This document shows, one piece after another, positions 37,049 to 46,868 of a stretch of 64,000 nt of DNA; position 1 is the stretch's first letter, and the number at the start of each line of letters is the position of its first letter. The stretch spans positions 1,860,001-1,924,000 of the forward strand of contig NZ_QEKM01000001.1 in the NCBI RefSeq assembly GCF_003096555.1, given 5' to 3'. The notes beneath the pieces are model-generated. The model worked only from the letters and a program-made list of their open reading frames with translations, made no database searches and was not told where the DNA came from. Source of the DNA: Simplicispira sp. 125. Its GTDB lineage: Bacteria > Pseudomonadota > Gammaproteobacteria > Burkholderiales > Burkholderiaceae_C. The position numbers and the translations under genes were made by a program.

Positions 37049-38026
37049 ATGGAAATCTTCGACTACGACAACATCCTGCTGCTGCCGCGCAAGTGCCGCG
37101 TCGAAAGCCGCTCGGAGTGCGACGCCAGCGTGGAGCTAGGAGCGCGCCGTTTTCGCCTGCCGGTGGTGCCCGCCAACATGAAAACCGTGGTAGACGAAAA
37201 AATCTGCATCTGGATGGCGCAGAACGGCTATTTTTACGTCATGCACCGCTTTGACCTGGACAACCTCCAGTTCGTCAAGGATATGCACGCCCGCGGCTGC
37301 TATGCCTCCATTTCGCTGGGCGTGAAAAAACCCGACTACGACACGGTGGACCAACTGGTGGCGGCAGGCCTGTCGCCCGAATACATCACCATCGACATCG
37401 CCCACGGCCATGCCGACGGGGTGAAGAACATGATTGCCTACCTGAAGCAGCACCTGCCCGCCAGCTTCGTGATTGCCGGCAATGTGGCCACGCCCGAGGC
37501 CATCATCGACCTGGAAAACTGGGGCGCCGACGCGACCAAGGTGGGCGTGGGGCCGGGCAAGGTCTGCATCACCAAGCTCAAAACAGGTTTTGGCACGGGC
37601 GGTTGGCAACTGAGTGCGCTCAAATGGTGCGCGCGCGTGGCCACCAAGCCCATCATTGCCGACGGCGGCATCCGCAGTCACGGCGACATTGCCAAAAGCA
37701 TCCGTTTTGGTGCCAGCATGGTGATGATCGGTTCGCTCTTCGCGGGCCACGAGGAATCGCCCGGCAAGACCGTGGAAGTCGATGGTGCGCTCTACAAAGA
37801 GTATTACGGCTCGGCCAGCGACTTCAACAAGGGCGAATACAGGCACGTGGAAGGCAAGCGCATCCTCGAACCCATCAAGGGGCCGCTGGCGGATACGCTG
37901 ATCGAGATGGAACAGGACGTGCAAAGCTCCATCAGCTATTCAGGCGGCAAAAAGCTGATGGACATCCGAAAGGTCAACTACGTGATCCTCGGCGGCGACA
38001 ACGCAGGCGAGCATCTGCTGATGTAG
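37049..38026 (+). CDS. guaC: GMP reductase
   Basis: The 325-residue product belongs to the IMPDH/GMP reductase family. It has [18 protein letters not shown] at the start, the catalytic cysteine in [17 protein letters not shown], and [15 protein letters not shown] with [16 protein letters not shown]. Absence of CBS domains and the length of about 325 fit the short GuaC type. It converts GMP to IMP with NADPH, returning guanine nucleotides to the purine pool. The ATG at 37049 gives the standard MEIFDYDN start; longer frames upstream are not supported. Confidence 0.93.
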   Translation: MEIFDYDNILLLPRKCRVESRSECDASVELGARRFRLPVVPANMKTVVDEKICIWMAQNGYFYVMHRFDLDNLQFVKDMHARGCYASISLGVKKPDYDTVDQLVAAGLSPEYITIDIAHGHADGVKNMIAYLKQHLPASFVIAGNVATPEAIIDLENWGADATKVGVGPGKVCITKLKTGFGTGGWQLSALKWCARVATKPIIADGGIRSHGDIAKSIRFGASMVMIGSLFAGHEESPGKTVEVDGALYKEYYGSASDFNKGEYRHVEGKRILEPIKGPLADTLIEMEQDVQSSISYSGGKKLMDIRKVNYVILGGDNAGEHLLM

Positions 38027-38143
38027 CACGCTGCGGCACAAAACACCTTGAACTTTTAGGTGCGACTGCTGCAAGCCAGTTGACAGCCAGCAGCCCGCCT
38101 GGGGCCTGATGATGGGGACTTCACACCGTTTTCGGAACACGCC

Positions 38144-39031
38144 ATGCACCCACCGTCGCAAACACGCATCGCCCTCCTGGGCATTGGCATGATGGGCCTG
38201 CCCGTGGCCCAGCGCCTGTGCGAGGCCGGTCACGAGGTTCACGTATGGAACCGCACGCGCGCCAAGGCAGAACCGCTGGCCGCGCACGGCGCCACGGTGC
38301 ACGACCAGCCTGCCAGCGCCGTTCGCCAAGCCGACATCACCATCAGCCTGCTGGAAAACGGCACTGTGGTGGGCGATGTACTGTTCCAGCAGGGTACCGC
38401 CACCGCTCTGCGCAAGGGCAGCCTGTTCATCGATATGGCCTCCATCCAGCCGCGCGAGGCCCGCGACCATGCCGCGCGCCTGGGCGAAATGGGCGTCGCG
38501 CACCTGGACGCTCCTGTCTCGGGCGGCACCGTGGGCGCGCAGGCCGGCACCCTGGCCATCATGGTGGGCGGCAAGGCCGCAGACTTTCAGCGTGCACAAG
38601 GCGTTTTCTCGGTGCTGGGGCGCGCAACGCACGTCGGCCCCCACGGCGCGGGCCAACTGGCCAAGCTGGCCAACCAGATGATTGTCGGCATCACCATTGG
38701 CGCTGTGGCCGAAGCCCTTCTGCTGGCAGCCAAGGGCGGCGCCGACATGGCCAAAGTGCGCGAGGCCATCAGCGGCGGTTTCGCCGACAGCCGCATCCTG
38801 CAACTGCACGGCCAGCGCATGGTCGAGCGCGACTTTGCCCCGCGCGGACGCATGGGCGTGCAGCTCAAAGACATGCGCAATGCGTTGGCCACAGCCCAGG
38901 AAATCGGCTTCGACGCCCCCATCACCACCCTGTTCGAAACCCTCTACGCCGACGGCGTGCAACACGGCCTGGGCGAACTCGACCACAGTGGCCTGTTCGT
39001 AGAACTGGCCAGCCGCAATGCCATGCAATGA
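38144..39031 (+). CDS. NAD(P)-dependent 3-hydroxyisobutyrate dehydrogenase-like oxidoreductase
   Basis: The 295-residue product has the dinucleotide loop IALLGIGMMGLPVAQRL, the DAPVSGGTVGAQAGTLAIMVGG substrate motif and the catalytic lysine region HGAGQLAKLANQM. These define the beta-hydroxyacid dehydrogenase family (MmsB, GarR, tartronate semialdehyde reductase). The exact substrate is not evident. It is followed after 99 bases by tRNA-Lys on the same strand. Confidence 0.88.
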   Translation: MHPPSQTRIALLGIGMMGLPVAQRLCEAGHEVHVWNRTRAKAEPLAAHGATVHDQPASAVRQADITISLLENGTVVGDVLFQQGTATALRKGSLFIDMASIQPREARDHAARLGEMGVAHLDAPVSGGTVGAQAGTLAIMVGGKAADFQRAQGVFSVLGRATHVGPHGAGQLAKLANQMIVGITIGAVAEALLLAAKGGADMAKVREAISGGFADSRILQLHGQRMVERDFAPRGRMGVQLKDMRNALATAQEIGFDAPITTLFETLYADGVQHGLGELDHSGLFVELASRNAMQ

Positions 39032-39062
39032 GCGGCCCACAGACAAAAAATGGCTGCAATGC

Positions 39063-39092
39063 TTGCAGAGCCCTAAAAAAATAAGGCATAAT
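39063..39092 (+). promoter_or_regulatory. Candidate promoter of tRNA-Lys
   Basis: TTGCAG (39063-39068) and CATAAT (39087-39092) are separated by 18 bp and lie about 40 bp before the tRNA. The -10 matches the consensus in five of six positions; the -35 is weaker. Confidence 0.5.
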
Positions 39093-39130
39093 TCATCTCT
39101 CTGCTGCGACGCAGAAACGGTTTCAAAAGT

Positions 39131-39206
39131 GGGTTCTTAGCTCAGTTGGTAGAGCAGCGGACTCTTAATCCGTAGGTCGAGTGTTCGAGTCACTCAGGAC
39201 CCACCA
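39131..39206 (+). tRNA. tRNA-Lys (anticodon CTT)
   Basis: 76 bases fold as a cloverleaf. The acceptor GGGTTCT pairs with AGGACCC (one G-T). The anticodon stem GCGGA/TCCGT holds the loop CTCTTAA, giving anticodon CTT. The T-arm contains GTTCGAGTC, and CCA is encoded in the DNA. Confidence 0.96.
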
Positions 39207-39226
39207 CTTACAAGCCTCATAGGCAC

Positions 39227-39263
39227 AAAAAAGCCCGCTACACAATGGTTAGCGGGCTTTTTT
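39227..39263. terminator. Bidirectional terminator after tRNA-Lys
   Basis: Stem GCCCGCTA (39233-39240) and TAGCGGGC (39250-39257) is flanked by an A-run before and a T-run after, so it can end transcripts in both directions. It serves the tRNA on the plus strand and possibly fadD on the minus strand. Confidence 0.85.
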
Positions 39264-39359
39264 ATATTTGGCGTTGATGATCGTGGCGTTCGATACCCTG
39301 CACAGGAGTTAGCTCCGTACCGAGGTCGGCTTGCCCCATAGCGGATGTTGCCGAAACAC

Positions 39360-41066
39360 TTAAATTCCCAACGATGACGCTGTCGAGGTTGTAGGGCTCG
39401 CCGCGACCTCATCGCGCAATTGACGGCGCAGGATCTTGCCGATGTTGCTCTTGGGCAAGGGGTCGGTGCGAAATTCCACGATGCGCGGGATCTTGTAAGC
39501 CGTCAGATGGCGCCTGCAGTGCGCCAGCACATCGGCTTCTGTCAGCGACGGATTGCTGGGCACGATCACCACCTTGACCACCTCCCCCGAGCGCTCATCT
39601 TTCACCCCGATCGCCGCCGCTTCCAGTACGTCAGGATGCAGCGTCAGCACGTCCTCGATCTCGTTGGGGAAAACCTTGAAGCCGGAGACCACAATCATGT
39701 CCTTCTTGCGATCGGTAATGCGAATGCTGCCGTGTTCATCCATCATGCCCATGTCACCGGTGCGCAGCCAGCCGTTGGGGGTGAACACCTTGGCGCTCTC
39801 CTGCGGCTGGTTCCAGTAACCCTTCATCACCTGCGGGCCGCGCAGGCAAATCTCACCCACTTCGCCCAGAGGAATCGGGCCGCCGTCGTCGTCCAGAATG
39901 GCCGCTTCGGTGCTGGGCAAGGGCACACCGATCTGTCCACTCCACTCCTGGATCGTGACCGGATTGGCGATCGCCACCGGCGAGGTTTCGGTCAGGCCAT
40001 AGCCCTCGACCAGCGGTACGCCAGCGCGCTCCTTCCACCGGTGTGCCACCACCTGCTGCACCGCCATGCCGCCAGCCACCGCCAGCTTGAGCCGGCTCAG
40101 GTCAATGGCTGCAAAACCGGGCGCATCCAGCATGGCCCGAAACAGGGTGTTGACACCGATGATGGCGGTGAACGGCGTACTGGCCAGCACCTTGAGAAAA
40201 TCGGGCATGTCGCGCGGATTGGCGACCAGCACCGCCTGCGCACCCTGGCTGAAGAAGGAAAGCGCGCCGGTGAGTGCAAACACGTGGTACATGGGCAGCG
40301 GCAGGATCAGGGTCTCCTGGCCCTCGTGTAGGTTGGGCGACATCCATGCGCTCACCTGCAACACGTTGGCCACCATGTTGCCGTGGCTGAGCTGTGCACC
40401 CTTTGCCACGCCCGTAGTTCCGCCGGTGTACTGCAAGAAGGCGTGATCGTCGTGACCGAGGGACACCGCGTCCAGTTGCTGAGCGCGCCCGGCTGCGAGC
40501 GCGTCGCGCCAGCACACCGAACCGGGCAGCCGCCATGTCGGCACCATCTTCTTCACATGCTTGACCACAGCGTTCGTCACCAGCCGCTTCAGCGTGGGCA
40601 ACAGGTCGCCCACCTCGGTTGTTACCACCGTGCGCACCGAGGTTTCGCCAATCACTTCCTGCAGCGTATGCGCGAAGTTCTCCAGCACCACGATGGCGCG
40701 CACATCGGCATCGTTCAGTTGATGCTTGAGCTCGCGCGGTGTGTAGAGCGGATTCACGTTCACCACCACCATGCCGGCGCGCAACACGCCAAACAGCGCC
40801 ACCGGATACTGCAGCAGGTTGGGCATCATCAGCGCAACGCGGTCACCACGCTGCAGCCCGGCCGATTTTTGCAGCCAGGCGGCAAACGCACTGCTGGCCT
40901 CGTCCAGCTCACGAAAACTCATCGTCACGCCCATTGACCGGTACGCAGGCAAAGGGGCAAAGCGCTTGCAGCTGTCGGCAAGCATATCGACAAGCGACGC
41001 GAATCGCTGCATGTCGATTTCGGCGGGCACACCCGTCGGGTACTGCGTGAGCCAGGGCCTGTTCAT
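39360..41066 (-). CDS. fadD: Long-chain fatty acid-CoA ligase
   Basis: The 568-residue product has the ANL motifs LQYTGGTTGVAKGAQLSHGN, PLPMYHVFALTG, VEGYGLTETSPVA, GWLRTGDMGMMDEHGSI and ITDRKKDMIVVSGFKVFPNE. It matches FadD in length and layout. It activates long-chain fatty acids for beta-oxidation, acting at the inner membrane. The ATG at 41066 (MNRPWLTQYP) follows a GGGAGAAAG site; a longer frame to 41258 passes through the terminator of the neighbouring tRNA and is rejected. Confidence 0.94.
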   Translation of the reverse strand: MNRPWLTQYPTGVPAEIDMQRFASLVDMLADSCKRFAPLPAYRSMGVTMSFRELDEASSAFAAWLQKSAGLQRGDRVALMMPNLLQYPVALFGVLRAGMVVVNVNPLYTPRELKHQLNDADVRAIVVLENFAHTLQEVIGETSVRTVVTTEVGDLLPTLKRLVTNAVVKHVKKMVPTWRLPGSVCWRDALAAGRAQQLDAVSLGHDDHAFLQYTGGTTGVAKGAQLSHGNMVANVLQVSAWMSPNLHEGQETLILPLPMYHVFALTGALSFFSQGAQAVLVANPRDMPDFLKVLASTPFTAIIGVNTLFRAMLDAPGFAAIDLSRLKLAVAGGMAVQQVVAHRWKERAGVPLVEGYGLTETSPVAIANPVTIQEWSGQIGVPLPSTEAAILDDDGGPIPLGEVGEICLRGPQVMKGYWNQPQESAKVFTPNGWLRTGDMGMMDEHGSIRITDRKKDMIVVSGFKVFPNEIEDVLTLHPDVLEAAAIGVKDERSGEVVKVVIVPSNPSLTEADVLAHCRRHLTAYKIPRIVEFRTDPLPKSNIGKILRRQLRDEVAASPTTSTASSLGI

Positions 41067-41237
41067 CGAACTTTCTCCCATCGAGCCATCGTTTTCCGGC
41101 GAATAGCGAACCAGTTTCTGACATGGCATCTTATTCCGCCCGGTCGCATGCTCCAAGCGTCCCCACATCCTGCAATCAAGGCAATCCCACCGGGTTGACT
41201 TGGGGCGGGTGTTTGAACGAAAAGACAAGCGCCAAAG

Positions 41238-41270
41238 AAAAAAGCCCAAGTGAATCAATCACTTGGGCTT
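41238..41270 (-). terminator. Terminator of tRNA-Ser
   Basis: A perfect 10-bp stem GCCCAAGTGA/TCACTTGGGC (41244-41253 with 41259-41268) and 5-base loop is followed on the minus strand by a T-rich tract. It lies five bases after the tRNA 3' end. Confidence 0.88.
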
Positions 41271-41275
41271 TATCT

Positions 41276-41368
41276 TGGCGGAAACGGAGGGATTCGAACC
41301 CTCGATGAGGCTCTACACCCCATACTCCCTTAGCAGGGGAGCACCTTCGGCCACTCGGTCACGTTTCC
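41276..41368 (-). tRNA. tRNA-Ser (anticodon GCT)
   Basis: 93 bases on the minus strand form a serine-type tRNA with a long variable arm. The acceptor GGAAACG pairs with CGTTTCC. The anticodon arm CTCCC/GGGAG holds the loop CTGCTAA (anticodon GCT). The T-arm has GGTTCGAATCC, and CCA is encoded. Confidence 0.96.
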
Positions 41369-41402
41369 AATCCTTCTATTATGCCTCAGTTTAGAGGCGC
41401 TT

Positions 41403-42671
41403 TTACTCTGCGGGCTTGTCCAGATCGAAGGCGGTGTGCAGTGCACGCACTGCCAATTCAAGGTATTTTTCGTCGATGACCACCGAGGTCTTGATCTCGG
41501 ATGTGGAGATCATCTGGATGTTGATGCCCTCTTCACTCAACACGCGGAACATCTTGCTGGCCACGCCGACGTGGCTGCGCATGCCGATGCCGACGATGCT
41601 GACCTTGCAGATATTGGGGTCACCTACCACCTCTTGTGCGCCCATTGCGGGGGCTACGGATTCGCGCAGCAAGTCCATCGTGCGGGCGTAGTCCGCCTGG
41701 CTGATGGTGAAGCTGAAGTCCGCCTTGCCGTCTTTGCTGATGTTCTGGATGATCACATCAACCTCGATGTTGGCATCAGCGACGGGGCCCAGGATGCGGT
41801 GGGCGATACCGGGGGTGTCGGGCACGCCGAGCACCGAGACTTTGGCTTCACCGCGGTTGAATGCGATGCCGGATACGACGGCTTGTTCCATTTTTTCGTC
41901 TTCCTCAAAAGTGATCAGCGTGCCGGATTTGGCTTCTTCGTTGATGTCAATATCCCAGGGCGTAAAGCTCGACAGCACGCGCATGGGCACCTTGTACTTG
42001 CCTGCGAATTCGACCGAGCGGATCTGCAGCACCTTGCTGCCCAGGCTGGCCATTTCGAGCATTTCCTCGAAACTCACGGTGTGCAGGCGGCGCGCCGCCG
42101 GAACCACGCGCGGGTCGGTCGTGTACACACCATCAACATCCGTGAAGATCAGGCACTCGGCCGCCTTCATGGCCGCTGCCACGGCAACGGCCGACGTGTC
42201 TGAGCCGCCGCGGCCCAGGGTGGTGATGTTGCCCAGGTCGTCAATCCCCTGAAAGCCTGTGACGATAACCACCCGGCCAGCGTCCAGGTCGGCACGCACG
42301 CGCTTGTCGTCAATGGATTCAATGCGGGCTTTGGTATGGCTGCTGTCGGTGCGAATAGGCACTTGCCAGCCGGCGTAGCTGACGGCCTCCATGCCCTCTG
42401 CCTGCAAGGCAATGGCCAGCAGGGCCGACGAGGCCTGCTCACCCGTGGCGGCCAGCATGTCGAGTTCGCGGTGGTAAGCCTGCATGGCACGCTCGGGCGC
42501 AAGTTCTTTGGCCAGGGCCAGCAGGCGATTGGTTTCGCCGCTCATGGCGCTGGGCACCACAACGACCTGGTGGCCAGCACGTGCCCACTTGGCCACACGC
42601 TTGGCAACATTGCGGATGCGCTCGGGCGAGCCCATCGAGGTGCCGCCGTATTTCTGAACGATCAATGGCAT
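41403..42671 (-). CDS. lysC: Aspartate kinase
   Basis: The 422-residue product has [50 protein letters not shown] and [16 protein letters not shown] in the kinase half. Two ACT domains follow ([17 protein letters not shown] and [16 protein letters not shown]). It makes aspartyl phosphate, the first step to lysine, threonine, methionine and diaminopimelate, and is likely feedback-inhibited through the ACT domains. It is monofunctional. Confidence 0.96.
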   Translation of the reverse strand: MPLIVQKYGGTSMGSPERIRNVAKRVAKWARAGHQVVVVPSAMSGETNRLLALAKELAPERAMQAYHRELDMLAATGEQASSALLAIALQAEGMEAVSYAGWQVPIRTDSSHTKARIESIDDKRVRADLDAGRVVIVTGFQGIDDLGNITTLGRGGSDTSAVAVAAAMKAAECLIFTDVDGVYTTDPRVVPAARRLHTVSFEEMLEMASLGSKVLQIRSVEFAGKYKVPMRVLSSFTPWDIDINEEAKSGTLITFEEDEKMEQAVVSGIAFNRGEAKVSVLGVPDTPGIAHRILGPVADANIEVDVIIQNISKDGKADFSFTISQADYARTMDLLRESVAPAMGAQEVVGDPNICKVSIVGIGMRSHVGVASKMFRVLSEEGINIQMISTSEIKTSVVIDEKYLELAVRALHTAFDLDKPAE

Positions 42672-42762
42672 GGAATAGCTTGGTGACGAAACCGGATCTC
42701 GCGGCGCGGGGTGGACAGTGTTTTGGGGCGCCGCCGGTTATCGTGCTGATGTGGGCCAAAAC

Positions 42763-43713
42763 CTAGGGATTGTACCAACGGAGCAACACTCCTTCACGCA
42801 CCACCAATCCCCGGCCCACCTTGATGTGGATACGGTGCCCGCGTGTGGTGCAGGCAGCAATCTGTGACAGCAACTCGCCGAGTTGCGCCGCAGTCGGAGT
42901 GGTCTGGTGTGCCTGGCGCAACCAGTGGCGCAACACGTTGGCCTGGCGCACGCGGCTCAGTGCCTGCAACGCGGAAAGGCGCGGCGGCAGGCCCACCGTT
43001 TCCAGGTCTTGCTGCGCGACTTCCAGCAACAGTTCGCTCGCCTGCGCGGCATGCCCTGCACTGCGGGGAAAAGTGTCGCGGAACGCCGGAAAAGCAGCTT
43101 CCAGCACCGGCAGCAGGCGCGCACGGATGCGGTTGCGGGTGTAGCGCTCGTCCTGGTTGCTGGGGTCTTCCACCCAACGCTCGCCGCGTGCCTGCAGCCA
43201 GGCCCGCAGTTCGGCCCCGGCCACGCGCAGCAGGGGGCGGTGCCAATCCAGGCCATGGCGCTGCCAGTGGTCGGGCATGGCGGCCAACCCAGCCACCCCT
43301 GCGCCACGGGAGAGCGCCAGTAGCAGCGTTTCCACCTGGTCGTCTGCATGCTGCGCCAGCGCTATTGATTGAATAGCTGGTTGCGCTTGACTGGCGTGCG
43401 TTGCAGCCCAAAAAGCCTTGTAACGTGCTGCACGTGCTGCGTCTTCAGGGCTTTGGCCTGGCACGGGACGAGCGTCCACACGCTGCACCACCAGCGGCAC
43501 CTGCAGGCGCGCGCACAGGGTTTCGCAATGGCGTTCAAAATCATCGGCGGCGCTTTGCAGCCCATGGTGCACATGGATGGCGCGCACCTGCCCCGGCCAG
43601 CGCTCGGCGCAGGCCCACAGCAAGGCGGTCGAGTCGGCTCCCCCGCTCAACCCCACGGCCAATGGCAGCGCCGGGGTAAAGCGGGCCATGGCCTCGGTGA
43701 ACCGCAGGGTCAC
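42763..43713 (-). CDS. tilS: tRNA(Ile)-lysidine synthase
   Basis: The 316-residue product has the PP-loop LAVGLSGGADSTALLWA, then IHVHHGLQ, and the HADDQVETLLLALSRGAG and ERWVEDPSNQDERYTRNRIR motifs of TilS. It converts C34 of tRNA-Ile(CAU) to lysidine and is normally essential. A GTG at 43713 is preferred because GGGAGTGG lies just upstream; an ATG at 43767 lacks a ribosome site. A dispersed repeat is translated just before the ALAQHADDQ motif (43361-43389). Confidence 0.93.
   Translation of the reverse strand: MTLRFTEAMARFTPALPLAVGLSGGADSTALLWACAERWPGQVRAIHVHHGLQSAADDFERHCETLCARLQVPLVVQRVDARPVPGQSPEDAARAARYKAFWAATHASQAQPAIQSIALAQHADDQVETLLLALSRGAGVAGLAAMPDHWQRHGLDWHRPLLRVAGAELRAWLQARGERWVEDPSNQDERYTRNRIRARLLPVLEAAFPAFRDTFPRSAGHAAQASELLLEVAQQDLETVGLPPRLSALQALSRVRQANVLRHWLRQAHQTTPTAAQLGELLSQIAACTTRGHRIHIKVGRGLVVREGVLLRWYNP
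43361..43389. repeat. Dispersed repeat translated inside tilS
   Basis: gattgaatagctggttgcg plus flanking bases matches the arm seen at 5745-5763. It encodes the QAQPAIQSIAL stretch, inserted in frame between helices of the PP-loop domain. Confidence 0.6.
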
Positions 43714-43793
43714 GGGGCCACTCCCGGGGTGGGCAAAATCTCGTGCAGTACAGACATGGGGGCGCATTGTGCGCCAGACCCATCCCAGTTGCG

Positions 43794-45602
43794 CTAGGAG
43801 GCGAGGCGAAAGCTCCCCACCACCTCGGTCAGTCGCACGGACTGGTCCTTGAGGCTTTGGGCCGCAGCGGCGCTTTCTTCGACCAGGGCCGCGTTCTGCT
43901 GGGTCATCTGGTCGAGCTGGTTCACGGCCTGGCCCACCTCGGCAATGCTGGTGCTTTGCTCGCTGGTGGATGCGCTGATCTCGGCCATGATGTCGGTCAC
44001 CCGCTGCACCGAGGTGACGATATCGGTCATGGTGGTGCCGGCGTCGTTCACGAGCCGCGAGCCGTTGGCCACCTCTTGCACCGAAGCGCTGATCAGGCCC
44101 TTGATCTCTTTGGCGGCTTCTGCACTGCGGCTGGCCAGGCTGCGCACCTCGCTGGCCACCACGGCAAAACCCCGGCCCTGCTCACCCGCCCGCGCCGCCT
44201 CGACGGCGGCATTGAGCGCCAGGATGTTGGTCTGGAACGCAATGCCGTCAATGACACCAATGATGTCGGAGATTTTGCGCGAGGCGGAATTGATCTGCTC
44301 CATGGTGCTCACCACATCGCCCACCACCTTGCCACCATGCTGCGCCACGCTGGACGCCTGGGCCACGAGTTGATTGGCCTGACGCGCGGCATCGGCGTTC
44401 TGGCGCACGGTTTCGGTCAACTGCTCCATGGAGGCGGTGGTCTGCTGCAGGTTGGACGCAGTCAGTTCGGTGCGGCTGCTCAGGTCCTGGTTGCCCGAGG
44501 CGATTTCCTCGGCGGCGACGCGCACCGATCCGCTGGCATCGCGGATTTGCAGCAGCACGCCCGAGAGCTTGGAGGCAAAGCTGTTGAAGTCGGTGGCAAT
44601 TTGCGCCAGTTCGTCCTCGCCTTGCGCATCAATCCGGCGCGCGAGGTCACCCTCACCTGAGCCAATGTCGTGCATGGCATCGCGCACCTGCGTCAGGCGG
44701 CGCAGGCGGCGCGCCAAAATGGCCGCCAGCGCCAATCCCGCCGCCAACACCACCACCATGCCCGTGGCGATGGACACCTGCAGCATGGTGGTGATGGCCG
44801 CCAACGCCTCGGCTTTGTCGAGCGCGATCGCCAGCATCCAAGGGGTACCCTCCACCGGGGCCACGGCCAGCAGCATGGCACGGCCCTGCAGATCCATGGC
44901 ACTCAACCCGGTGCTGCGCGCCATTTGCGCCAGCGCCGACGCCGACAGCTGCGCAGACAGCTCGGTCGCTGGTTTGAGGGCGAGTTTGACATCCGGGTGG
45001 GCGATGATGTTGCCATCACTCCCCACCAAAAACGCATAGCTGGACGGCGTGGGTTTGATCGAAGCCACATTGGCCACCACGGCCGACAGCGATACATCGC
45101 CCGCCAGCACCGCCTTGACATCACTGCCTTGGCGGGCCGCCGCAGCAAACGTGACCACCAGCCCGGCACCACCGGCATCCGGGTAGGGCGCCGTCAGGAT
45201 GGGTGCCTGCGCACTGGTCGCCTGCTTGTACCAGGGGCGGGATGTGGGGTCGTAATCGGGCGGCAGGTTCTGCGGCTCGGAGAACACGGTGCGCTTGTCG
45301 GCATAGCCAAAGTACGTGGTGAGAAAGCTGCCAGCCTTTTGCAGCATGTTCAAGGCGCGCGCAGCCTCCGGGTCATCCAGCGCCGCGGCCGACGCCTGGA
45401 CGATCAGGGCCTTGCTGCGGGCCCAGTCACGCAAGGCTTCGGTATGGCTCAGGGCCAATGCGCGGGACTGCGCTTCCAGCGAGGCATAGGCTTGGTTGCG
45501 TACCGCCAGGTAGTTGGCCGCAGCCAGGGCGGCAAGCCCGGCGACCAGAAAGGCCACACAAATCAGAAGAATTTGGCCCCGCAGGGTTTTCATCCATGCC
45601 AT
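43794..45602 (-). CDS. Methyl-accepting chemotaxis protein with dCache sensor
   Basis: The 602-residue product has one N-terminal helix, then a periplasmic sensor with TTYFGYADKRTVFSEPQ and RPWYKQATSAQAPILTAPYPDA (dCache type, quoted in parts). A second helix, a HAMP segment and a methylation/signalling domain follow, with the conserved hairpin IDGIAFQTNILALNAAVEAA, GRGFAVVASEVRSLA. The signal is probably a small periplasmic ligand; the C-terminus lacks a CheR pentapeptide. The start at 45602 (MAWMKTLRGQ) is preferred because GGGAGGG lies five bases upstream; the longer frame to 45662 is not. Confidence 0.93.
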   Translation of the reverse strand: MAWMKTLRGQILLICVAFLVAGLAALAAANYLAVRNQAYASLEAQSRALALSHTEALRDWARSKALIVQASAAALDDPEAARALNMLQKAGSFLTTYFGYADKRTVFSEPQNLPPDYDPTSRPWYKQATSAQAPILTAPYPDAGGAGLVVTFAAAARQGSDVKAVLAGDVSLSAVVANVASIKPTPSSYAFLVGSDGNIIAHPDVKLALKPATELSAQLSASALAQMARSTGLSAMDLQGRAMLLAVAPVEGTPWMLAIALDKAEALAAITTMLQVSIATGMVVVLAAGLALAAILARRLRRLTQVRDAMHDIGSGEGDLARRIDAQGEDELAQIATDFNSFASKLSGVLLQIRDASGSVRVAAEEIASGNQDLSSRTELTASNLQQTTASMEQLTETVRQNADAARQANQLVAQASSVAQHGGKVVGDVVSTMEQINSASRKISDIIGVIDGIAFQTNILALNAAVEAARAGEQGRGFAVVASEVRSLASRSAEAAKEIKGLISASVQEVANGSRLVNDAGTTMTDIVTSVQRVTDIMAEISASTSEQSTSIAEVGQAVNQLDQMTQQNAALVEESAAAAQSLKDQSVRLTEVVGSFRLAS

Positions 45603-45715
45603 CGCACCCTCCCGTACCGCCATACTGCGGCAGCCTGCTGACGATGGTACATCTTGATGCACTTTCGTGCGCCAAGGGTTTTACCGCCTCAGGATTGCCG
45701 CGAGATTGCCGAGGG

Positions 45716-46693
45716 TTAGCGGCTGTCGGCCTTGGTGTCGGTAAAGCGGCCGTAGCTTTGCAGGCGTGCGTACCGGCGCTCGAGCAGGTCTTTCACCTTG
45801 AGGTCCGACACCTGGCGGAAAGCATCGCCCAGGGCGCGCTTGAGCAGCGAGGACATGTGCTTGGGGTCACGGTGCGCGCCACCCACGGGCTCGCTGACGA
45901 TTTTGTCGACCAGACCGAGGGCCTTGAGCCGGTGCGCGGTGATGCCCAGGGCCTCGGCGGCCTCCTGCGCCTTGTCGCTCGTCTTCCAGAGGATGGACGC
46001 GCAGCCCTCGGGACTGATGACCGAGTAGATGGAGTATTGCAGCATCAGCAACTGGTCGCCCACGCTGAGCGCCAGCGCGCCGCCCGAGCCGCCTTCGCCG
46101 ATGATGGTGGTGATGATGGGCACTTCGAGTTGCGCCATCTCGTAAATATTGCGGCCGATGGCTTCGGACTGGCCGCGCTCCTCGGCGTCAATACCGGGGA
46201 ACGCGCCCGGCGTATCAACAAAAGTGAACACGGGCAGACCGAATTTTTCGGCGGTTTTCATCAGGCGCAGCGCCTTGCGGTAGCCCTCGGGGCGCGTCAT
46301 GCCAAAGTTGCGCAGCGCACGCTCCTTGGTGTCGCGCCCTTTTTGGTGGCCGAGCACCATGCAGGCGTGGCCGTTGAAACGGGCCAGACCGCCGACGATG
46401 GATTTGTCGTCCGAAAAATGCCGATCGCCGTGCATCTCGACAAAATCGGTGAACAGGTCACGCACGTAGTCGAGTGTGTAGGGGCGCTCAGGATGGCGCG
46501 CAATTTTCGTGATCTGCCAGGGCGTCAGGTCGGAATAGATGTCCTTGGTGAGCTGCTGGCTTTTCTTGCTGAGCTGGTCGATCTCATCAGAGATATCCAC
46601 CGCGCTTTCGGTCTGCACATAGCGCAGTTCCTCGATTTTGCCTTCGAGTTCGGCAATCGGGTTTTCGAAATCCAGGAATGTTTTTTTCGCCAA
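45716..46693 (-). CDS. accA: Acetyl-CoA carboxylase carboxyltransferase, alpha subunit
   Basis: The 325-residue product has the standard AccA sequence: [51 protein letters not shown] and [17 protein letters not shown]. With AccD it transfers carboxyl from biotin to acetyl-CoA in fatty acid synthesis. The start codon is TTG at 46693, with AGGAG about nine bases upstream; no ATG lies nearby in frame. The 46694-46868 gap upstream has a small GCATTGCA/TGCAATGC dyad but no gene. Confidence 0.96.
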   Translation of the reverse strand: MAKKTFLDFENPIAELEGKIEELRYVQTESAVDISDEIDQLSKKSQQLTKDIYSDLTPWQITKIARHPERPYTLDYVRDLFTDFVEMHGDRHFSDDKSIVGGLARFNGHACMVLGHQKGRDTKERALRNFGMTRPEGYRKALRLMKTAEKFGLPVFTFVDTPGAFPGIDAEERGQSEAIGRNIYEMAQLEVPIITTIIGEGGSGGALALSVGDQLLMLQYSIYSVISPEGCASILWKTSDKAQEAAEALGITAHRLKALGLVDKIVSEPVGGAHRDPKHMSSLLKRALGDAFRQVSDLKVKDLLERRYARLQSYGRFTDTKADSR

Positions 46694-46868
46694 GATGGTT
46701 CTCCTCTTGTCTTTCAGATATCCATTGCGCTAGGCACTCGCAGCCCATGAAGCTGGCGCGCCCCAGGCGAGGGCCGCCCCGCCGCACTGGCGGCGGCGTT
46801 CTGCCTGCATTGCACTGCAATGCGAGAGCGGGGGAAAGGCCCGCAGGGCCTCAGGGGGGTGTTCCATT